A DNA stretch of 64,000 nucleotides from SZUA-448 sp045627185 (GCA_045627185.1 JAZQNE010000098.1:1-64000), one strand, 5' to 3'; numbered from the stretch's first letter, positions 10,941-20,736 are shown. Notes: generated by a model from the letters alone, not told the origin. Translations and numbers: made by a program.

Positions 10941-11882
10941 TCATTTTTGTTCCTCCTGACCGCCCATGAGCTGAAGAAATACGTTTTCAAGGGTTCCTTC
11001 CATTCTTCCGTAGGTGAGAATGGGGATGTCCCATGTTGAAACAAGCGTTTTAAGTAACCGGATTTCGTCCTCTTTGCCACCGTTAAGGTCAACTTCAATT
11101 CGACCCTCGGCCATAAGACGGACATTGGTAATTCCGGGAATTTCGCGCATTGCACGTCCGGCTTCTTCCTGCTTGTCAAGCACTGTCATAACAATAGGCA
11201 TCTGGTTGACGTTCGCCATTTCCTGAATATCACGCAGGGTGCCGGTCATCCTCATTTTTCCGTGGTCGATGATACCGAATGTTGTACACATCTCAGAAAG
11301 TTCGGGAAGAATGTGTGAACTGATGACGATTGTTTTGCCCATTGATGAAAGATTTTTCAGGATTTCCTTTAATTCATAACGTGCTTTCGGGTCAAGGCCG
11401 GAAGCGGGTTCATCAAGGAAAAGAAGGTCGGGATTATGAACAAGCGCTCTTGCAAGGCAGAGACGCTGCTTCATACCTCTTGAAAGGCTGTCAACCTCTG
11501 TGTTTGCCTTTTCTGAAAGGTTTACAAGGTCAAGCAGGTCAGCACAGAGCGCGGATGCTTCTTTGCCGTAGAGACCGTATGCATTTGCAAAGAAGGAAAG
11601 GTATTCTGTGGCTGTAAGGTTATCATATGCACCGAAATAGTCGGGAACGTAACCGATTTTTTCTTTTAAGAGTTTGGGCTGTGTGCCGACTTCTATACCA
11701 TCAATAACTATTGAACCGCTGTTTGCGGGAAGAAGTCCGGTACAGATTTTCATGGTGGTGGTTTTTCCGGCACCGTTTGAACCTACAAATCCGAAAAGTT
11801 CACCTTTGTCAATATGAAGAGACAGGTTGTCAAGTGCCTTAAAACGGCCAAAGTATTTTGTCAGGTTTTGAATTGTAAGCAT
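10941..11882 (-). CDS. ABC transporter ATP-binding protein
   Basis: A 313-residue ABC ATPase that energises the neighbouring ABC-2 permease. Walker A is GSNGAGKT (residues 34-41), the signature motif is LSRGMKQ (133-139), and Walker B is LLFLDEP (153-159), followed by ASGLDP and the switch histidine in ISSHILPE. The C-terminal 100 residues form the extension common in drug- or polymer-type exporters. It follows the 872-residue exported protein by 20 bases and overlaps the permease by four, so all are probably one transcript. Confidence 0.93.
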   Translation of the reverse strand: MLTIQNLTKYFGRFKALDNLSLHIDKGELFGFVGSNGAGKTTTMKICTGLLPANSGSIVIDGIEVGTQPKLLKEKIGYVPDYFGAYDNLTATEYLSFFANAYGLYGKEASALCADLLDLVNLSEKANTEVDSLSRGMKQRLCLARALVHNPDLLFLDEPASGLDPKARYELKEILKNLSSMGKTIVISSHILPELSEMCTTFGIIDHGKMRMTGTLRDIQEMANVNQMPIVMTVLDKQEEAGRAMREIPGITNVRLMAEGRIEVDLNGGKEDEIRLLKTLVSTWDIPILTYGRMEGTLENVFLQLMGGQEEQK

Positions 11883-11902
11883 TTTTTTCTCCTTTGGCGC
11901 GT

Positions 11903-14521
11903 TTAATAATAGTAGGTCTGGTAGGCGAATCCGTCTGTCGGATCATATTCTACGGGGGTGATTTTGCCGGAAATCAAATCGAGTTCGTATTGCTGAATAT
12001 GGTATTCGAAGGTGAATTCCTTTGCTTTGTTTTCCGCCTGAAGCCCTGTTGTTTCGGGGTTTTTGGTCTGGCCTCCGATTAGTATCTGCTCGGAAGATGC
12101 CCGCCAGTAATTGTTTATTACAGATGAGTAAAAAGCAAGCGGAAGACGTCGCTCAATAAAAGCTGAGTTGTTCGACCCTATGAACAGTTCCCGGAAGGAA
12201 ACACTGTTGTTGCCAAGTAAATAAGTGTATATTGGGTTTTTCTGCTGGTTGAAGTAACCCGTAGCGTAGTATGAATAATACTGCCCCGTTTCCTGAGGAT
12301 ACATATATCCGACAGAAGACTGGGAAACAACCTTTGTTTCACCGTCTGCGATATTGTCAAGCGGATAGAACAGGTTATATACAACAATATATGCTTTTTC
12401 GAGGTCTTTTCCCGTATTGTTGGTGATGGAAACAGAGCGGTCGGTACTGTCATAAGCTACACTGAAACCACCGTTCTTTGCCACACTTGTGTATCCGGAA
12501 ATAAAAGACTCGGAACTGAGCGGTGTGGTGTTATTAACCCTGAATTCCGTGCTCTGCGCTTTTTCATGAATTGCAAGGTGATAATCATCAAGTGATGAAC
12601 TTGATGTATTACTGTAATAATAACGGTAAGAATAAGTAGGGTCGGAAATTCTTTCGGGGTTGTGCGAATCAGCCAGCTCAACGGTATATTTTTTCTTTTT
12701 GGGCATAACCAGTTCGGAAAACTCTGACGTGGCTGAGGCTCCGGGTGTGTAATAATTGAAGGATGCCGTTCGGAGCTCTGCACGGTGAAGTCTTGTTGAA
12801 AGACTGAATAACAGAATCAGCAGTGAAAATACAAATGCCGAAATTGCCTGTGTAGCCCAGAACAAGATGGATTTTCCTTTTTTCTTTAACTTTGCATATG
12901 AAACAAAAATGCTTATAAGGTAAACGACAAGAAGGAAAGTATAAAGCAAAACAGGCGGTATTGATGCACTTTGCAGCTGATTGTAAACATCACGGAAAAG
13001 GACTGCTTTTGTATTAACGGTTTGTGTATAGTAATTCGGCTGATAAGAATTAAGCTCGGAAAAGAAAAACCCGGGAAGATTGGACTTAATTATTACCTTT
13101 GCCAACTCAGCCTTGTATGAAAAAGAAATCAGCGGATTTTGTGTGAAATCAATTCCTGCAACAGCAACAACGCCACTTCCGTAGGTAAAAGCTTTTGTAA
13201 GTGCGAAGGTAGTTTTTGTGTCAAGATCTTCACCTTCAAGGGTTACTGTGCTGCTTGGAACGGTAATATTTGCAATCTCTGCATTTACGGAAGAAACCTG
13301 TGAAACATCAATACCTGAGATATCACCTGAGGTTCCCTTCGCAACGTACACAGGATACAAAGACTCCATAATGCTGAATATATATTTAAACAATTGATCT
13401 GAAGCCCAGTCGTTCCATTCGGCGTCAGACGGTGTGTAGTCCAAAAAATATGAAGATAAGTTCTTACGGAGGAAGTCTTCATTGTTCAGAAAAAAATCAC
13501 CGACCATATTCCCAAACTCGGCTGTTCCGACTGTGAGTGATTTATATGTCGGTTCACCGGCAAGGTGCTCATCAAGCCTGCTGTAAAACTCATTCAGTAT
13601 TTGGGAAGGAAGAGTCAAAAATGTATTGTATTCCCATGATTTATATGAATAGTTGCTGTCAGCATAAACCTGCTTTTGAAAAAGAGTGGGGTCACAGATG
13701 GAAAGTCCGTAATATGTATTGTGCTTTTCATATGTTATTTTTGATGATGCCTTAACATCACTAAAAGAAGGGATGTCTTTAAGCCCGGACATTACCTTGT
13801 TGTAGGTGCTTCCGGTTCCTATAAGAAGAGTTCCGCCGTCATGAACCCATAAATCAATGGCAGAAAGCTGTGCGGCAGAAAGTTTATCTGTGCTGAAATT
13901 GCTGATGAGGAGAATATCCATCATATCCAGCGCATTGTGATCCTCAGGGAATGTTTCGGCAGTAAGCTCAAGAAGCTGTGAGTTAACATTGATTCCTGCA
14001 TAATTAATGATAAGGGGAATTCTGTTGAAATAGGAAAGAGCAGAAAAATCATCGCTTAAAACACCGATGTTTACTGAGTTGATGGTTGAAAGCGGAGAAA
14101 TGGTAACATATTTTTCTGCAAGTACTTTTTCTTTGCTGTTGACAATCCGGACATTCATGGAGTTGAAGGCAGCATGTGCAAATAGTGTCAGGGATACTGT
14201 TTTTTTGGCGCCTGACGCAATGTTAAGGTCCTTTTCGTACATTGTGGGCCCCGGATTGTCATATGTTTCTTCGCTTGGAACAATAACCTGAACACGTCCG
14301 TCAAAATTATCACCAAGATTTTCAATGGTGATATTAACGGGAATATGACACAGTGCTTCTACTTTGCCATCAAATCCGTAACTGAGTTCAATGTTGAAAT
14401 CGGACTTTTTTTCAGCATTTGCCGGCAGAATGGAAGGAAGTACAAGTATTGCGCTTAAAAGCAGGCAGAGTGCCGGCCTTAAGAAGTTTCTTACTTTTGT
14501 TGATTTTCCCCTTTTTTTCAT
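11903..14521 (-). CDS. Large exported membrane protein, paralogue of the 14698-17337 product
   Basis: An 872-residue protein of unknown function. It begins with a signal peptide (MKKRGKSTKVRNFLRPALC, hydrophobic core, probable cleavage after ANA). A beta-rich region YGFDGKVEALCHIPVNITIENLGDNFDG (start shown) follows, then a Rossmann/amidotransferase-like segment with SAIDLWVHDGGTLLIGTG. Two closely spaced membrane spans lie in the second half (PPVLLYTFLLVVYLISIFV and a second just after), and the C-terminal region is exposed. The frame is open to 14569, but the ATG at 14521 follows AAGGAG with a good gap and starts the signal peptide. It is very similar in layout and many phrases to the upstream gene product, indicating tandem duplication. 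It may be an extracytoplasmic accessory of the ABC pair. Confidence 0.75.
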   Translation of the reverse strand: MKKRGKSTKVRNFLRPALCLLLSAILVLPSILPANAEKKSDFNIELSYGFDGKVEALCHIPVNITIENLGDNFDGRVQVIVPSEETYDNPGPTMYEKDLNIASGAKKTVSLTLFAHAAFNSMNVRIVNSKEKVLAEKYVTISPLSTINSVNIGVLSDDFSALSYFNRIPLIINYAGINVNSQLLELTAETFPEDHNALDMMDILLISNFSTDKLSAAQLSAIDLWVHDGGTLLIGTGSTYNKVMSGLKDIPSFSDVKASSKITYEKHNTYYGLSICDPTLFQKQVYADSNYSYKSWEYNTFLTLPSQILNEFYSRLDEHLAGEPTYKSLTVGTAEFGNMVGDFFLNNEDFLRKNLSSYFLDYTPSDAEWNDWASDQLFKYIFSIMESLYPVYVAKGTSGDISGIDVSQVSSVNAEIANITVPSSTVTLEGEDLDTKTTFALTKAFTYGSGVVAVAGIDFTQNPLISFSYKAELAKVIIKSNLPGFFFSELNSYQPNYYTQTVNTKAVLFRDVYNQLQSASIPPVLLYTFLLVVYLISIFVSYAKLKKKGKSILFWATQAISAFVFSLLILLFSLSTRLHRAELRTASFNYYTPGASATSEFSELVMPKKKKYTVELADSHNPERISDPTYSYRYYYSNTSSSSLDDYHLAIHEKAQSTEFRVNNTTPLSSESFISGYTSVAKNGGFSVAYDSTDRSVSITNNTGKDLEKAYIVVYNLFYPLDNIADGETKVVSQSSVGYMYPQETGQYYSYYATGYFNQQKNPIYTYLLGNNSVSFRELFIGSNNSAFIERRLPLAFYSSVINNYWRASSEQILIGGQTKNPETTGLQAENKAKEFTFEYHIQQYELDLISGKITPVEYDPTDGFAYQTYYY

Positions 14522-14598
14522 TGATTTTCTCCTTGACTGCCGCTGTTTTTTTGGGATGAACAACGGCATAAACTCTATTCGTAAAATAAATACAGCTT

Positions 14599-14627
14599 AT
14601 ATTAGCATAATGTTGCGTAAAGTTAAA
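14599..14627 (-). promoter_or_regulatory. Possible promoter for the 872-residue protein and ABC/MoxR genes
   Basis: TTTAAC (14627-14622) and TAATAT (14604-14599) are 17 bases apart on the minus strand, in the 176-base gap between the two paralogues. Both boxes deviate from consensus at two positions. An AT-only inverted repeat (14630-14650) lies just upstream; it has no following U-tract and is not called a terminator. Confidence 0.35.
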
Positions 14628-14697
14628 CCTTCTTAATAAAAAATTAAGAATTGATGTGGTGAATGCTAAGTAAATCGGTGTCAATCGATCAGACATC

Positions 14698-17337
14698 TTA
14701 GTTATAAAAATAACCGGTACTAAGAGGTTCGAAAGTTTCACCATCCAACTGATAAAAACCTTGGAGACAATATTCGAAAGAAAAATCTGTTACGTTCTCC
14801 CCTGATTGAAGACCTGCTGTGGGGACGGTATCCGTAACTCCACCGACAATATGAATATCATGTATCCATGGAGTGGTAAGGAGCCACTCGTAAAGGGCAA
14901 GATGAATTCGGCGTTCAAGATATTCTTCGGATGCAACTCCCTCAAAAAGTTCACGGAAGGAATAGGTATTTTCTCCTACCAAATAAGAATAGATTGAACT
15001 TCGTTTTCGGAAACCATTTGAGAAAACATGAATGGGAGATGTTTGAGTATAGTTTATGAAACATGGTGACTGCTTGTCCAATACCTTTGTTTCGCCTGAT
15101 TTGAATGTATCAAGCGGGTAAAAACCACCTAATATCAGGTATGCCTTTTTTAAGTCCTTTCCCGTGTTGTTTGTAACAAAGATTTCCTCTGTGTCCGGGT
15201 TATATGAAAGACTGAACCCGGGCTGCGTTGAAGCATAACTGGCAGTTCCGATAAAATGTTCGGAGGAAAAGCCGGTTGTATTATTGAAAGTGTAATCAGT
15301 ATTCCGGGAGCCTTCTTTGATTCCAACGTAGTAGGAATCTAATTGCGGAGACTGACCGTGGCCTGCCGAATCAAAGTAATAGAAGTTATTCATGGGAAGA
15401 ACTCTGTAAAGCAAACGATCGTGGTTAAGAGAAAGCGAATACTTCTTTTTCTTCGGCATGATATAGGATGAGATATCCTGAATCAGTAACTCCTCTGATG
15501 AATAGGTGTTTATGGTGATTGTACGAAACTCGGATTTGCTGATTTTGGTACGAGTACAGCTAATAAGCATGACGAGGGAAAAAACAAAAGTCAAAGCAAT
15601 CTGAAAAGACCAGAAATATATGGCTTTTTTCTTTTTCTTTAATAATTTGTATGTTACCGGAATAGCAACCAGATAAACTGCAAGTATTATAATACATAAA
15701 AACAGCGGAGGAATCGGAGCTGTTTTTAGAAAAGTGTAGAGCGGAGCAAATTGCTCGGCGTAGTCCTTGACGGATGTACTTGTAGTTACATTTCCGAAAT
15801 AATCGGCAATATTTTGAAGCGTTGTCTGCCCCAAGGCTTTTTTGATTATAACGGATGCCACATCTTTTTTGCCATCAAAACCGACAAGCGGATTTTGCGA
15901 GAAATCAATACAAGTAATGAAAACTCGGCCGTAAATATAATTGCAACAGAAACCAAGTAAAAATGATAAATTGGTGTCGGAATCGTCTCCCCAGTAGGAG
16001 AGGGTTGAATCATCGGGAGGAGTGAATTTTGCTATTTCAGCTGATACAGGTGTCAAATCAGAAAAATCTTTTTTTGAAGGGTATACATCTGAACCGGACA
16101 AAACCTGTGGAACAATCAGCCGGCACAGCGTGCCGACCAGAGAACTCAGCTTTTTGGCCGTGTAAACGTCTTCGTCTTCTAAGGTTTCTTCGCCAAAGAC
16201 TTCTAAATTAAACTTGCGGTTACTTTCAAAATCTATTGAAAAAACTGAAACAAAATTATTGCGAAAAAACTCCAGATTTTCCATAAGAAAGCGGTCGGAA
16301 TCGTTCCATATCATTATGAGAGAGTCAGAATCAATCGGAAAATTGAAGGAGTTTTCCAAATTGAACTGTCCGTTGTTTTTTTCTATAAATGTGTTTAATC
16401 GGGCAAAAAAAGCGTCACGGACAGAAAGAGGAAGAGAAAGAAACCTTTCGTACAGAATATCTGCGTATTCGTTATTGACAGAAGGATAATTGCACGTGTA
16501 AAGGTCAGGATTGCATATGGAAAGTCCATATAAAGTTTTATGGGTTTCAAATGTATAGCTTGTGTCAATGTTTGTTTCAGTAAATGCCGGCAGAGTTTTT
16601 AAACCGGAAAGAGTTTTTCCCGCATGGCTTCCGGTTCCGATAAGAATGGTTCCTCCATTTTTAACCCAGTCGTCAATTGCGGAAAGCTGTAAGGAGGAAA
16701 GACTGTCTGTACTGAAATTAGTAATGATAAGCAGGTCCACCATTTCGAGAAATGATGCGTCTTCAGGAAAAGAATCTGCGGTATACTCATAAAGCAGGGA
16801 TGTGACAGGCGTGGATTGTCTGTTGTTGAACAGGGAAAGACCGTTCATATATGACAATGCTGAAAAATCATCACACAGAACCCCAATATTCAAGTGGCTT
16901 GTTTCCAAAACAGGAGAAAGTGTCTGATATTCCGAAGCCAGAACTTTTTCGTCCTTTGTGACAATACGTACATTCATCGCATTTATGTCTTTTGTGGCCA
17001 TAAATGTAAAAAAGATGGTCTTGGATGTGCCGGCGGAAATAGAGAGGGGCTGCTCGTACATTGTCGCCCCCTTGTCATGATAAGCAATGGAAGGCGGAAG
17101 TATTAACTGAACAAAACCGTCAAAATCCTTTCCGGTGTTTTTAATTGTGACTTTAACCGGAATTGTACGTTGGTTTTTGATTTCACCCTCAAAGCCGTAT
17201 TCCAGGCTTATGTCAAAGCGTTCCATGTTTTTTGCGGATACGCACAGACATCCCGAGCACAGGATTTCTAAAGCAAGAATCAGGCAGAGAATAGGCTTGA
17301 TTTTAAATTTTCTGTGTTTTGAAAATGCTACTGACAT
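14698..17337 (-). CDS. Large exported membrane protein, paralogue of the 11903-14521 product
   Basis: An 879-residue exported protein of unknown function. It has an N-terminal signal sequence with a cysteine-rich core (LCLILALEILCSGCLCVSA), a beta-rich region beginning FDISLEYGFEGEI, the segment SAIDDWVKNGGTILIGTG seen also in its paralogue, paired membrane spans near the middle (PPLFLCIIILAVYLVAIPV and following), and a C-terminal exposed part. The ATG at 17337 is preceded by GAGGAAACAATT. The stop is 176 bases before the paralogue start. The two proteins diverge most in the central region, so they may have specialised. The upstream alpha-glucosidase gene is only 27 bases away and may be cotranscribed. 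Confidence 0.75.
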   Translation of the reverse strand: MSVAFSKHRKFKIKPILCLILALEILCSGCLCVSAKNMERFDISLEYGFEGEIKNQRTIPVKVTIKNTGKDFDGFVQLILPPSIAYHDKGATMYEQPLSISAGTSKTIFFTFMATKDINAMNVRIVTKDEKVLASEYQTLSPVLETSHLNIGVLCDDFSALSYMNGLSLFNNRQSTPVTSLLYEYTADSFPEDASFLEMVDLLIITNFSTDSLSSLQLSAIDDWVKNGGTILIGTGSHAGKTLSGLKTLPAFTETNIDTSYTFETHKTLYGLSICNPDLYTCNYPSVNNEYADILYERFLSLPLSVRDAFFARLNTFIEKNNGQFNLENSFNFPIDSDSLIMIWNDSDRFLMENLEFFRNNFVSVFSIDFESNRKFNLEVFGEETLEDEDVYTAKKLSSLVGTLCRLIVPQVLSGSDVYPSKKDFSDLTPVSAEIAKFTPPDDSTLSYWGDDSDTNLSFLLGFCCNYIYGRVFITCIDFSQNPLVGFDGKKDVASVIIKKALGQTTLQNIADYFGNVTTSTSVKDYAEQFAPLYTFLKTAPIPPLFLCIIILAVYLVAIPVTYKLLKKKKKAIYFWSFQIALTFVFSLVMLISCTRTKISKSEFRTITINTYSSEELLIQDISSYIMPKKKKYSLSLNHDRLLYRVLPMNNFYYFDSAGHGQSPQLDSYYVGIKEGSRNTDYTFNNTTGFSSEHFIGTASYASTQPGFSLSYNPDTEEIFVTNNTGKDLKKAYLILGGFYPLDTFKSGETKVLDKQSPCFINYTQTSPIHVFSNGFRKRSSIYSYLVGENTYSFRELFEGVASEEYLERRIHLALYEWLLTTPWIHDIHIVGGVTDTVPTAGLQSGENVTDFSFEYCLQGFYQLDGETFEPLSTGYFYN

Positions 17338-17364
17338 AATTGTTTCCTCGGCAGCAAAAAGGTT

Positions 17365-19422
17365 TTATTTCGTAAAAATCAGTGTGCGTCGGTTTCCTGC
17401 TGATTCATAGCTGCGAGAAAAGCCGTCATCGCAGAAATAGTCATAAACAAGCTCGGTTCTTCCGTGCGGATAGGCAATGAGTTCGGGATTGTCAAAATCA
17501 AGCAGTTCTTCTGCGACAGCGGGTGCAAGCAGTGGAAGAATGCAGTTTGGACGCAGAAAAACGGGAACCTCGTCAAGCGCAACATCGATGTAATGATGGC
17601 CTGCGGGCATTGCCTTTACAAGGTAGGGGGTGCCGTCGGACAGGCGGCGGAGCTGGGCTTCATCTGCGCATGAGGCAGTATCCTCTGAAACAAAGCGGAT
17701 GAACAGCATATCTTCCGGAAGGTAGACATAGCGGCCTTTTGCGTTCTGTTCATAAACGGGAGCCAGCATAAGCCCTTCACCAAACATCAGCTGGTCTTCA
17801 ACTTCCGGAGCAAAGGAATCCTCAGGATAATCAAAGCAAAGCGGACGGAAGAGCAGACCGTCCGAAAGAGCGGCTTTCATGAATTCGCTGTAAATGTAGC
17901 CAAGGAGCCTGTAACGGAGTTCAATGATGCGCTTGAAAGCGGGGATTTTTCCGAAGCGGAACGGCTCCTGCTCACGTGTGCCAAGTGCACTGTGATTTCG
18001 CATAAGCGGCGTAAAAATGCCGAACTCCAGCCAGCGCATAAGAAGGTCACCGGTGGTATTACTGCCAAAACCGCCAAGATCTGCGCCCGAATACAGGAAA
18101 CCCATCATGTTGAGCGAAGGCATCATTTTGATATTGAGGAGCAAATGACTCCACCAGGACTGATTGTCACCGGTCCAGATGCCGCCGTATCTGTGCATGC
18201 CGGGGTATGATGCGCGTGAGAACAGAAGGAGACGCTTGTCTGGGAATTTTTCAAGGAAGGCTTCGCCTGCTGCGCGGGTCATGTTGTAGCCAAAAAGGTT
18301 GTGGACTTTGTCATGGCGAATGCGCTTCCCGTTGATTTCATGGTAGAATCTGCGGTAGTCTTCGGGATGGTTGCCGAGTGAGTTGATTGTTCCCACAAGG
18401 TCAAAGTAGGATGAAATGTTGAGTTCACCTGCAAGCAACTCCTCCGCATGCTTTTTGGCAATTTCCAGTTGCTCTTCGGAGTAGAAGATTGCGGGCTCGT
18501 TCATATCGTTCCAGAAGCCTTCGATTCCTGCGTCCGTGAGCTTGTAATAGCTTTGACCGAACCATTTTCTTGTTTCCGGCTTAAAGAAATCCGGGAAGTG
18601 GGTAAGACCCGGCCAGACACCGGCTACAAAAGGCTTGCCGTCTTCTGTTTTGCAGAAAAAATCACCTTTTATGCCTTCTTCATAGGTTTCATAACCCTTT
18701 TCGATTTTTACACCTGCATCGATGATGGGAACAAGGCGGATGTGCTGTCTGCGCATTTCCTGTACAAATTCGGGAAAATCGGGGAAAGCGTCACTGCTTA
18801 CGGTGAAATCCTTGAAGTTATCCATGTAATCTATATCCATATATACTGAATCGAGCGGAAGTCCGTTTGCACGGAAGCTTTCCACAAGACGGCGGATATC
18901 ATCGGCATTTCTGTAGCCCCAGCGGCTCTGCTGGTAACCGAACGCCCAGCGGGGCGGGATATAACTCCGGCCCAGGAGCTTTCTGAATTCCAGAGCGATA
19001 TCAAGAGGCTTTTCACCATCGATGAACCAAATGTCCATGTCGGGTGCAGTAGCCGTGATTTTGCAGATATCGCTGTCAGTGTAACCAAGGTCAAATGTGA
19101 TTTCACCGGGAAAATCAAAGAAAACACCGAATGTACGACTGCCCATAAACAGCAGGAAGTTGTGCGCGCCGTATAGGGAGTTTTTGTTTTCTGTGTGATT
19201 GGGGTCGTCACTGCACCAAGAGGTGTATGTGAAGCCACGCTTGTTCATTCCGCGGACAGCCTCACCGAGACCGTATATTTTATCTGCGGGCCTGAGTTTA
19301 AGCGTGAAAACAAGACCGTCTTCGCTGCGCTCAAAATAAGGCAGCGGGCCGTTCTCGGGTTGAATGCTTAATACAGTTGCTCCCGTTTCGATGGGTTTAC
19401 CAAATCTGATTTTTTTTATCAT
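17365..19422 (-). CDS. Alpha-glucosidase family GH31
   Basis: A 685-residue glycoside hydrolase of family 31, releasing alpha-linked glucose or xylose from oligosaccharides with retention. The nucleophile motif WNDMNEP is at 304-310 (D306), preceded by the typical strands YMDIDYMDNFKDF and VPIIDAG. The acid/base region is FSRASYPGMHRYGGIWTGDN. There is no signal peptide, so it is cytoplasmic. The start ATG at 19422 has AAGGGGG upstream. It is the first gene of the minus-strand series and is divergent from rpsF. Whether it is functionally tied to the downstream membrane-protein block or merely upstream of it is unclear. Confidence 0.92.
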   Translation of the reverse strand: MIKKIRFGKPIETGATVLSIQPENGPLPYFERSEDGLVFTLKLRPADKIYGLGEAVRGMNKRGFTYTSWCSDDPNHTENKNSLYGAHNFLLFMGSRTFGVFFDFPGEITFDLGYTDSDICKITATAPDMDIWFIDGEKPLDIALEFRKLLGRSYIPPRWAFGYQQSRWGYRNADDIRRLVESFRANGLPLDSVYMDIDYMDNFKDFTVSSDAFPDFPEFVQEMRRQHIRLVPIIDAGVKIEKGYETYEEGIKGDFFCKTEDGKPFVAGVWPGLTHFPDFFKPETRKWFGQSYYKLTDAGIEGFWNDMNEPAIFYSEEQLEIAKKHAEELLAGELNISSYFDLVGTINSLGNHPEDYRRFYHEINGKRIRHDKVHNLFGYNMTRAAGEAFLEKFPDKRLLLFSRASYPGMHRYGGIWTGDNQSWWSHLLLNIKMMPSLNMMGFLYSGADLGGFGSNTTGDLLMRWLEFGIFTPLMRNHSALGTREQEPFRFGKIPAFKRIIELRYRLLGYIYSEFMKAALSDGLLFRPLCFDYPEDSFAPEVEDQLMFGEGLMLAPVYEQNAKGRYVYLPEDMLFIRFVSEDTASCADEAQLRRLSDGTPYLVKAMPAGHHYIDVALDEVPVFLRPNCILPLLAPAVAEELLDFDNPELIAYPHGRTELVYDYFCDDGFSRSYESAGNRRTLIFTK

Positions 19423-19451
19423 AAAATCCCCCTTAGCGAATTATCCCTTTA

Positions 19452-19480
19452 ATTATAACATAAAAAAGCATAAGTATAAA
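19452..19480 (-). promoter_or_regulatory. Promoter for the GH31 gene
   Basis: TTTATA (19480-19475) and a perfect TATAAT (19457-19452), 17 bases apart on the minus strand, about 30 bases before the GH31 ATG. Confidence 0.55.
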
Positions 19481-19536
19481 GATGGATAATGAGGAAGGTT
19501 AATGTCGTTACGTTTGCGAAAATGTCAAATAAACAC

Positions 19537-19565
19537 TTGCTTTTTTGCCAACTGCGTGCTACAAT
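19537..19565 (+). promoter_or_regulatory. Promoter for the rpsF operon
   Basis: TTGCTT (19537-19542) and TACAAT (19560-19565) with a 17-base spacer, about 100 bases before rpsF. The leader contains two small hairpins: AGAACA/TGTTCT (19595-19600 with 19615-19620) and TCTCTC/GAGAGA (19618-19633). In many bacteria the S6:S18 complex represses its own operon through a leader structure; I cannot confirm that motif here. Confidence 0.6.
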
Positions 19566-19665
19566 GTCAATCCGTGGTATGCTGTGATGTATGCAGAACA
19601 CAAAAAATATTCCTTGTTCTCTCCATAGAGAGAGGGCCAGAGACCAGAAGGAGGTGCGGACAACT

Positions 19666-19959
19666 ATGAACAAATACGAGTTAGCTATAGTTGTAAGTGC
19701 AAAAATCGAGGATGAAGCCAGAGCTGCTGTTCTTGAGAAAGCAAAAAATCTTGTAACCCGTTTCAACGGTAACATCACCGAAGTTATCGATCAGGGTAAG
19801 AAGAAGCTTGCTTACGAAATTGACAAGCAGACCGAAGGTTACTACTATTTCATCCAGTTCGATGCTGATTCTACGACTCCGAACGAAATCGAGCAGAGAG
19901 TTCGTATTATGGAAAACGTAATCAGATATTTGTGCATCCGACTTGGCGACGAAGAATAA
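19666..19959 (+). CDS. rpsF: 30S ribosomal protein S6
   Basis: A 97-residue small-subunit protein that pairs with S18 on the platform of the 30S subunit. The sequence MNKYELAIVVSAKIEDEARA and the later GNITEVIDQGKKKLAYEIDKQ match bacterial S6, as does the length. The frame is open upstream, but the ATG at 19666 follows AGAAGGAGGTG and gives the canonical N-terminus. It heads the standard rpsF-ssb-rpsR order, with ssb 18 bases downstream. Confidence 0.96.
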   Translation: MNKYELAIVVSAKIEDEARAAVLEKAKNLVTRFNGNITEVIDQGKKKLAYEIDKQTEGYYYFIQFDADSTTPNEIEQRVRIMENVIRYLCIRLGDEE

Positions 19960-19977
19960 TCAGGAGGATTATCTTTT

Positions 19978-20412
19978 ATGAACAAAGTCATTATGATGGG
20001 CCGTCTTACCAGAGATCCTGAGGTAAGATACGGACAGAGCGCAAATTCAACTGCAGTCGGACGTTTTTCGATCGCTGTAGACAGACGTTTCAAACGTGAA
20101 GGTCAGCCCGATGCTGATTTCTTTAACTGCACAGCATTCGGAAAGACTGCTGAATTCGTGGAGAAGTACTTAAAGAAGGGCACCAAGGTTGTGCTGAGTG
20201 GTTCACTTCAGAATGATAACTACACAGACAAGAACGGTGTTCAGCGCTATGATGTAAGAATCATCGTAGACGATTTAGAGTTTGCCGAGAGCAAGAATGC
20301 ATCAGGTCAGGGTGGCAACTACACACCTGCACAGAATGCACAGCCTGCACCGGCAGGAGACGGTTTTATGAACATCCCCGACGGTATTGACGAGGAGCTT
20401 CCGTTCAGCTAA
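19978..20412 (+). CDS. ssb: Single-stranded DNA-binding protein
   Basis: A 144-residue SSB that coats single-stranded DNA in replication, repair and recombination. An N-terminal OB fold (MNKVIMMGRLTRDPEVRY to about residue 105) is followed by a Gly/Asn/Gln/Ala-rich linker and the acidic tail DGIDEELPFS, whose last residues dock partner proteins. Start ATG is preceded by CAGGAGGATT. It sits between rpsF and rpsR, the arrangement usual in Bacillota. Confidence 0.97.
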   Translation: MNKVIMMGRLTRDPEVRYGQSANSTAVGRFSIAVDRRFKREGQPDADFFNCTAFGKTAEFVEKYLKKGTKVVLSGSLQNDNYTDKNGVQRYDVRIIVDDLEFAESKNASGQGGNYTPAQNAQPAPAGDGFMNIPDGIDEELPFS

Positions 20413-20441
20413 ACCGAGCATTGAATAAGGAGGAAATTGAG

Positions 20442-20720
20442 ATGCCTTTTAACAAGACTGATAAGGGTCAGGACGGCGCAGAGCGCGAGTTCAAGAAAAG
20501 ACCTATTCGTAGAAGAAAAAAAGTCTGCATTTTCTGTGAAGATGCTGAATATACTGGTGTAGATTACAAGGACGTTAACAAGCTTAAGAAGTTCGTTTCT
20601 GAGCGCGGTAAGATCCTTCCCAGAAGAATCAGCGGAAACTGTGCAAAGCATCAGCGTGCTCTTACTGTAGCAGTAAAGAGAGCTCGTCAGCTTGCATTAC
20701 TTCCTTACGTAGTAGACTAA
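20442..20720 (+). CDS. rpsR: 30S ribosomal protein S18
   Basis: A 92-residue small-subunit protein that forms a complex with S6. The core VCIFCEDAEYTGVDYKDVNKL and the C-terminal SGNCAKHQRALTVAVKRARQ are diagnostic. The cysteines CxxC and a later NC make it the cysteine-containing (zinc-type) form. The in-frame ATG at 20421 lies upstream of the ribosome binding site AAGGAGG, so the ATG at 20442 is the start. A strong terminator follows. Confidence 0.95.
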   Translation: MPFNKTDKGQDGAEREFKKRPIRRRKKVCIFCEDAEYTGVDYKDVNKLKKFVSERGKILPRRISGNCAKHQRALTVAVKRARQLALLPYVVD

Positions 20721-20736
20721 TACTTCTAAAATGCTT

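Noticed and set aside
14630..14650. Terminator between the two large paralogues.
   Set aside because: The stem is entirely A/T and no T-run follows on the minus strand.
19572..19650. S6:S18 leader RNA motif before rpsF.
   Set aside because: Small hairpins and one CCG are present, but I could not place the conserved CCG within the expected bulge, so it is not called.
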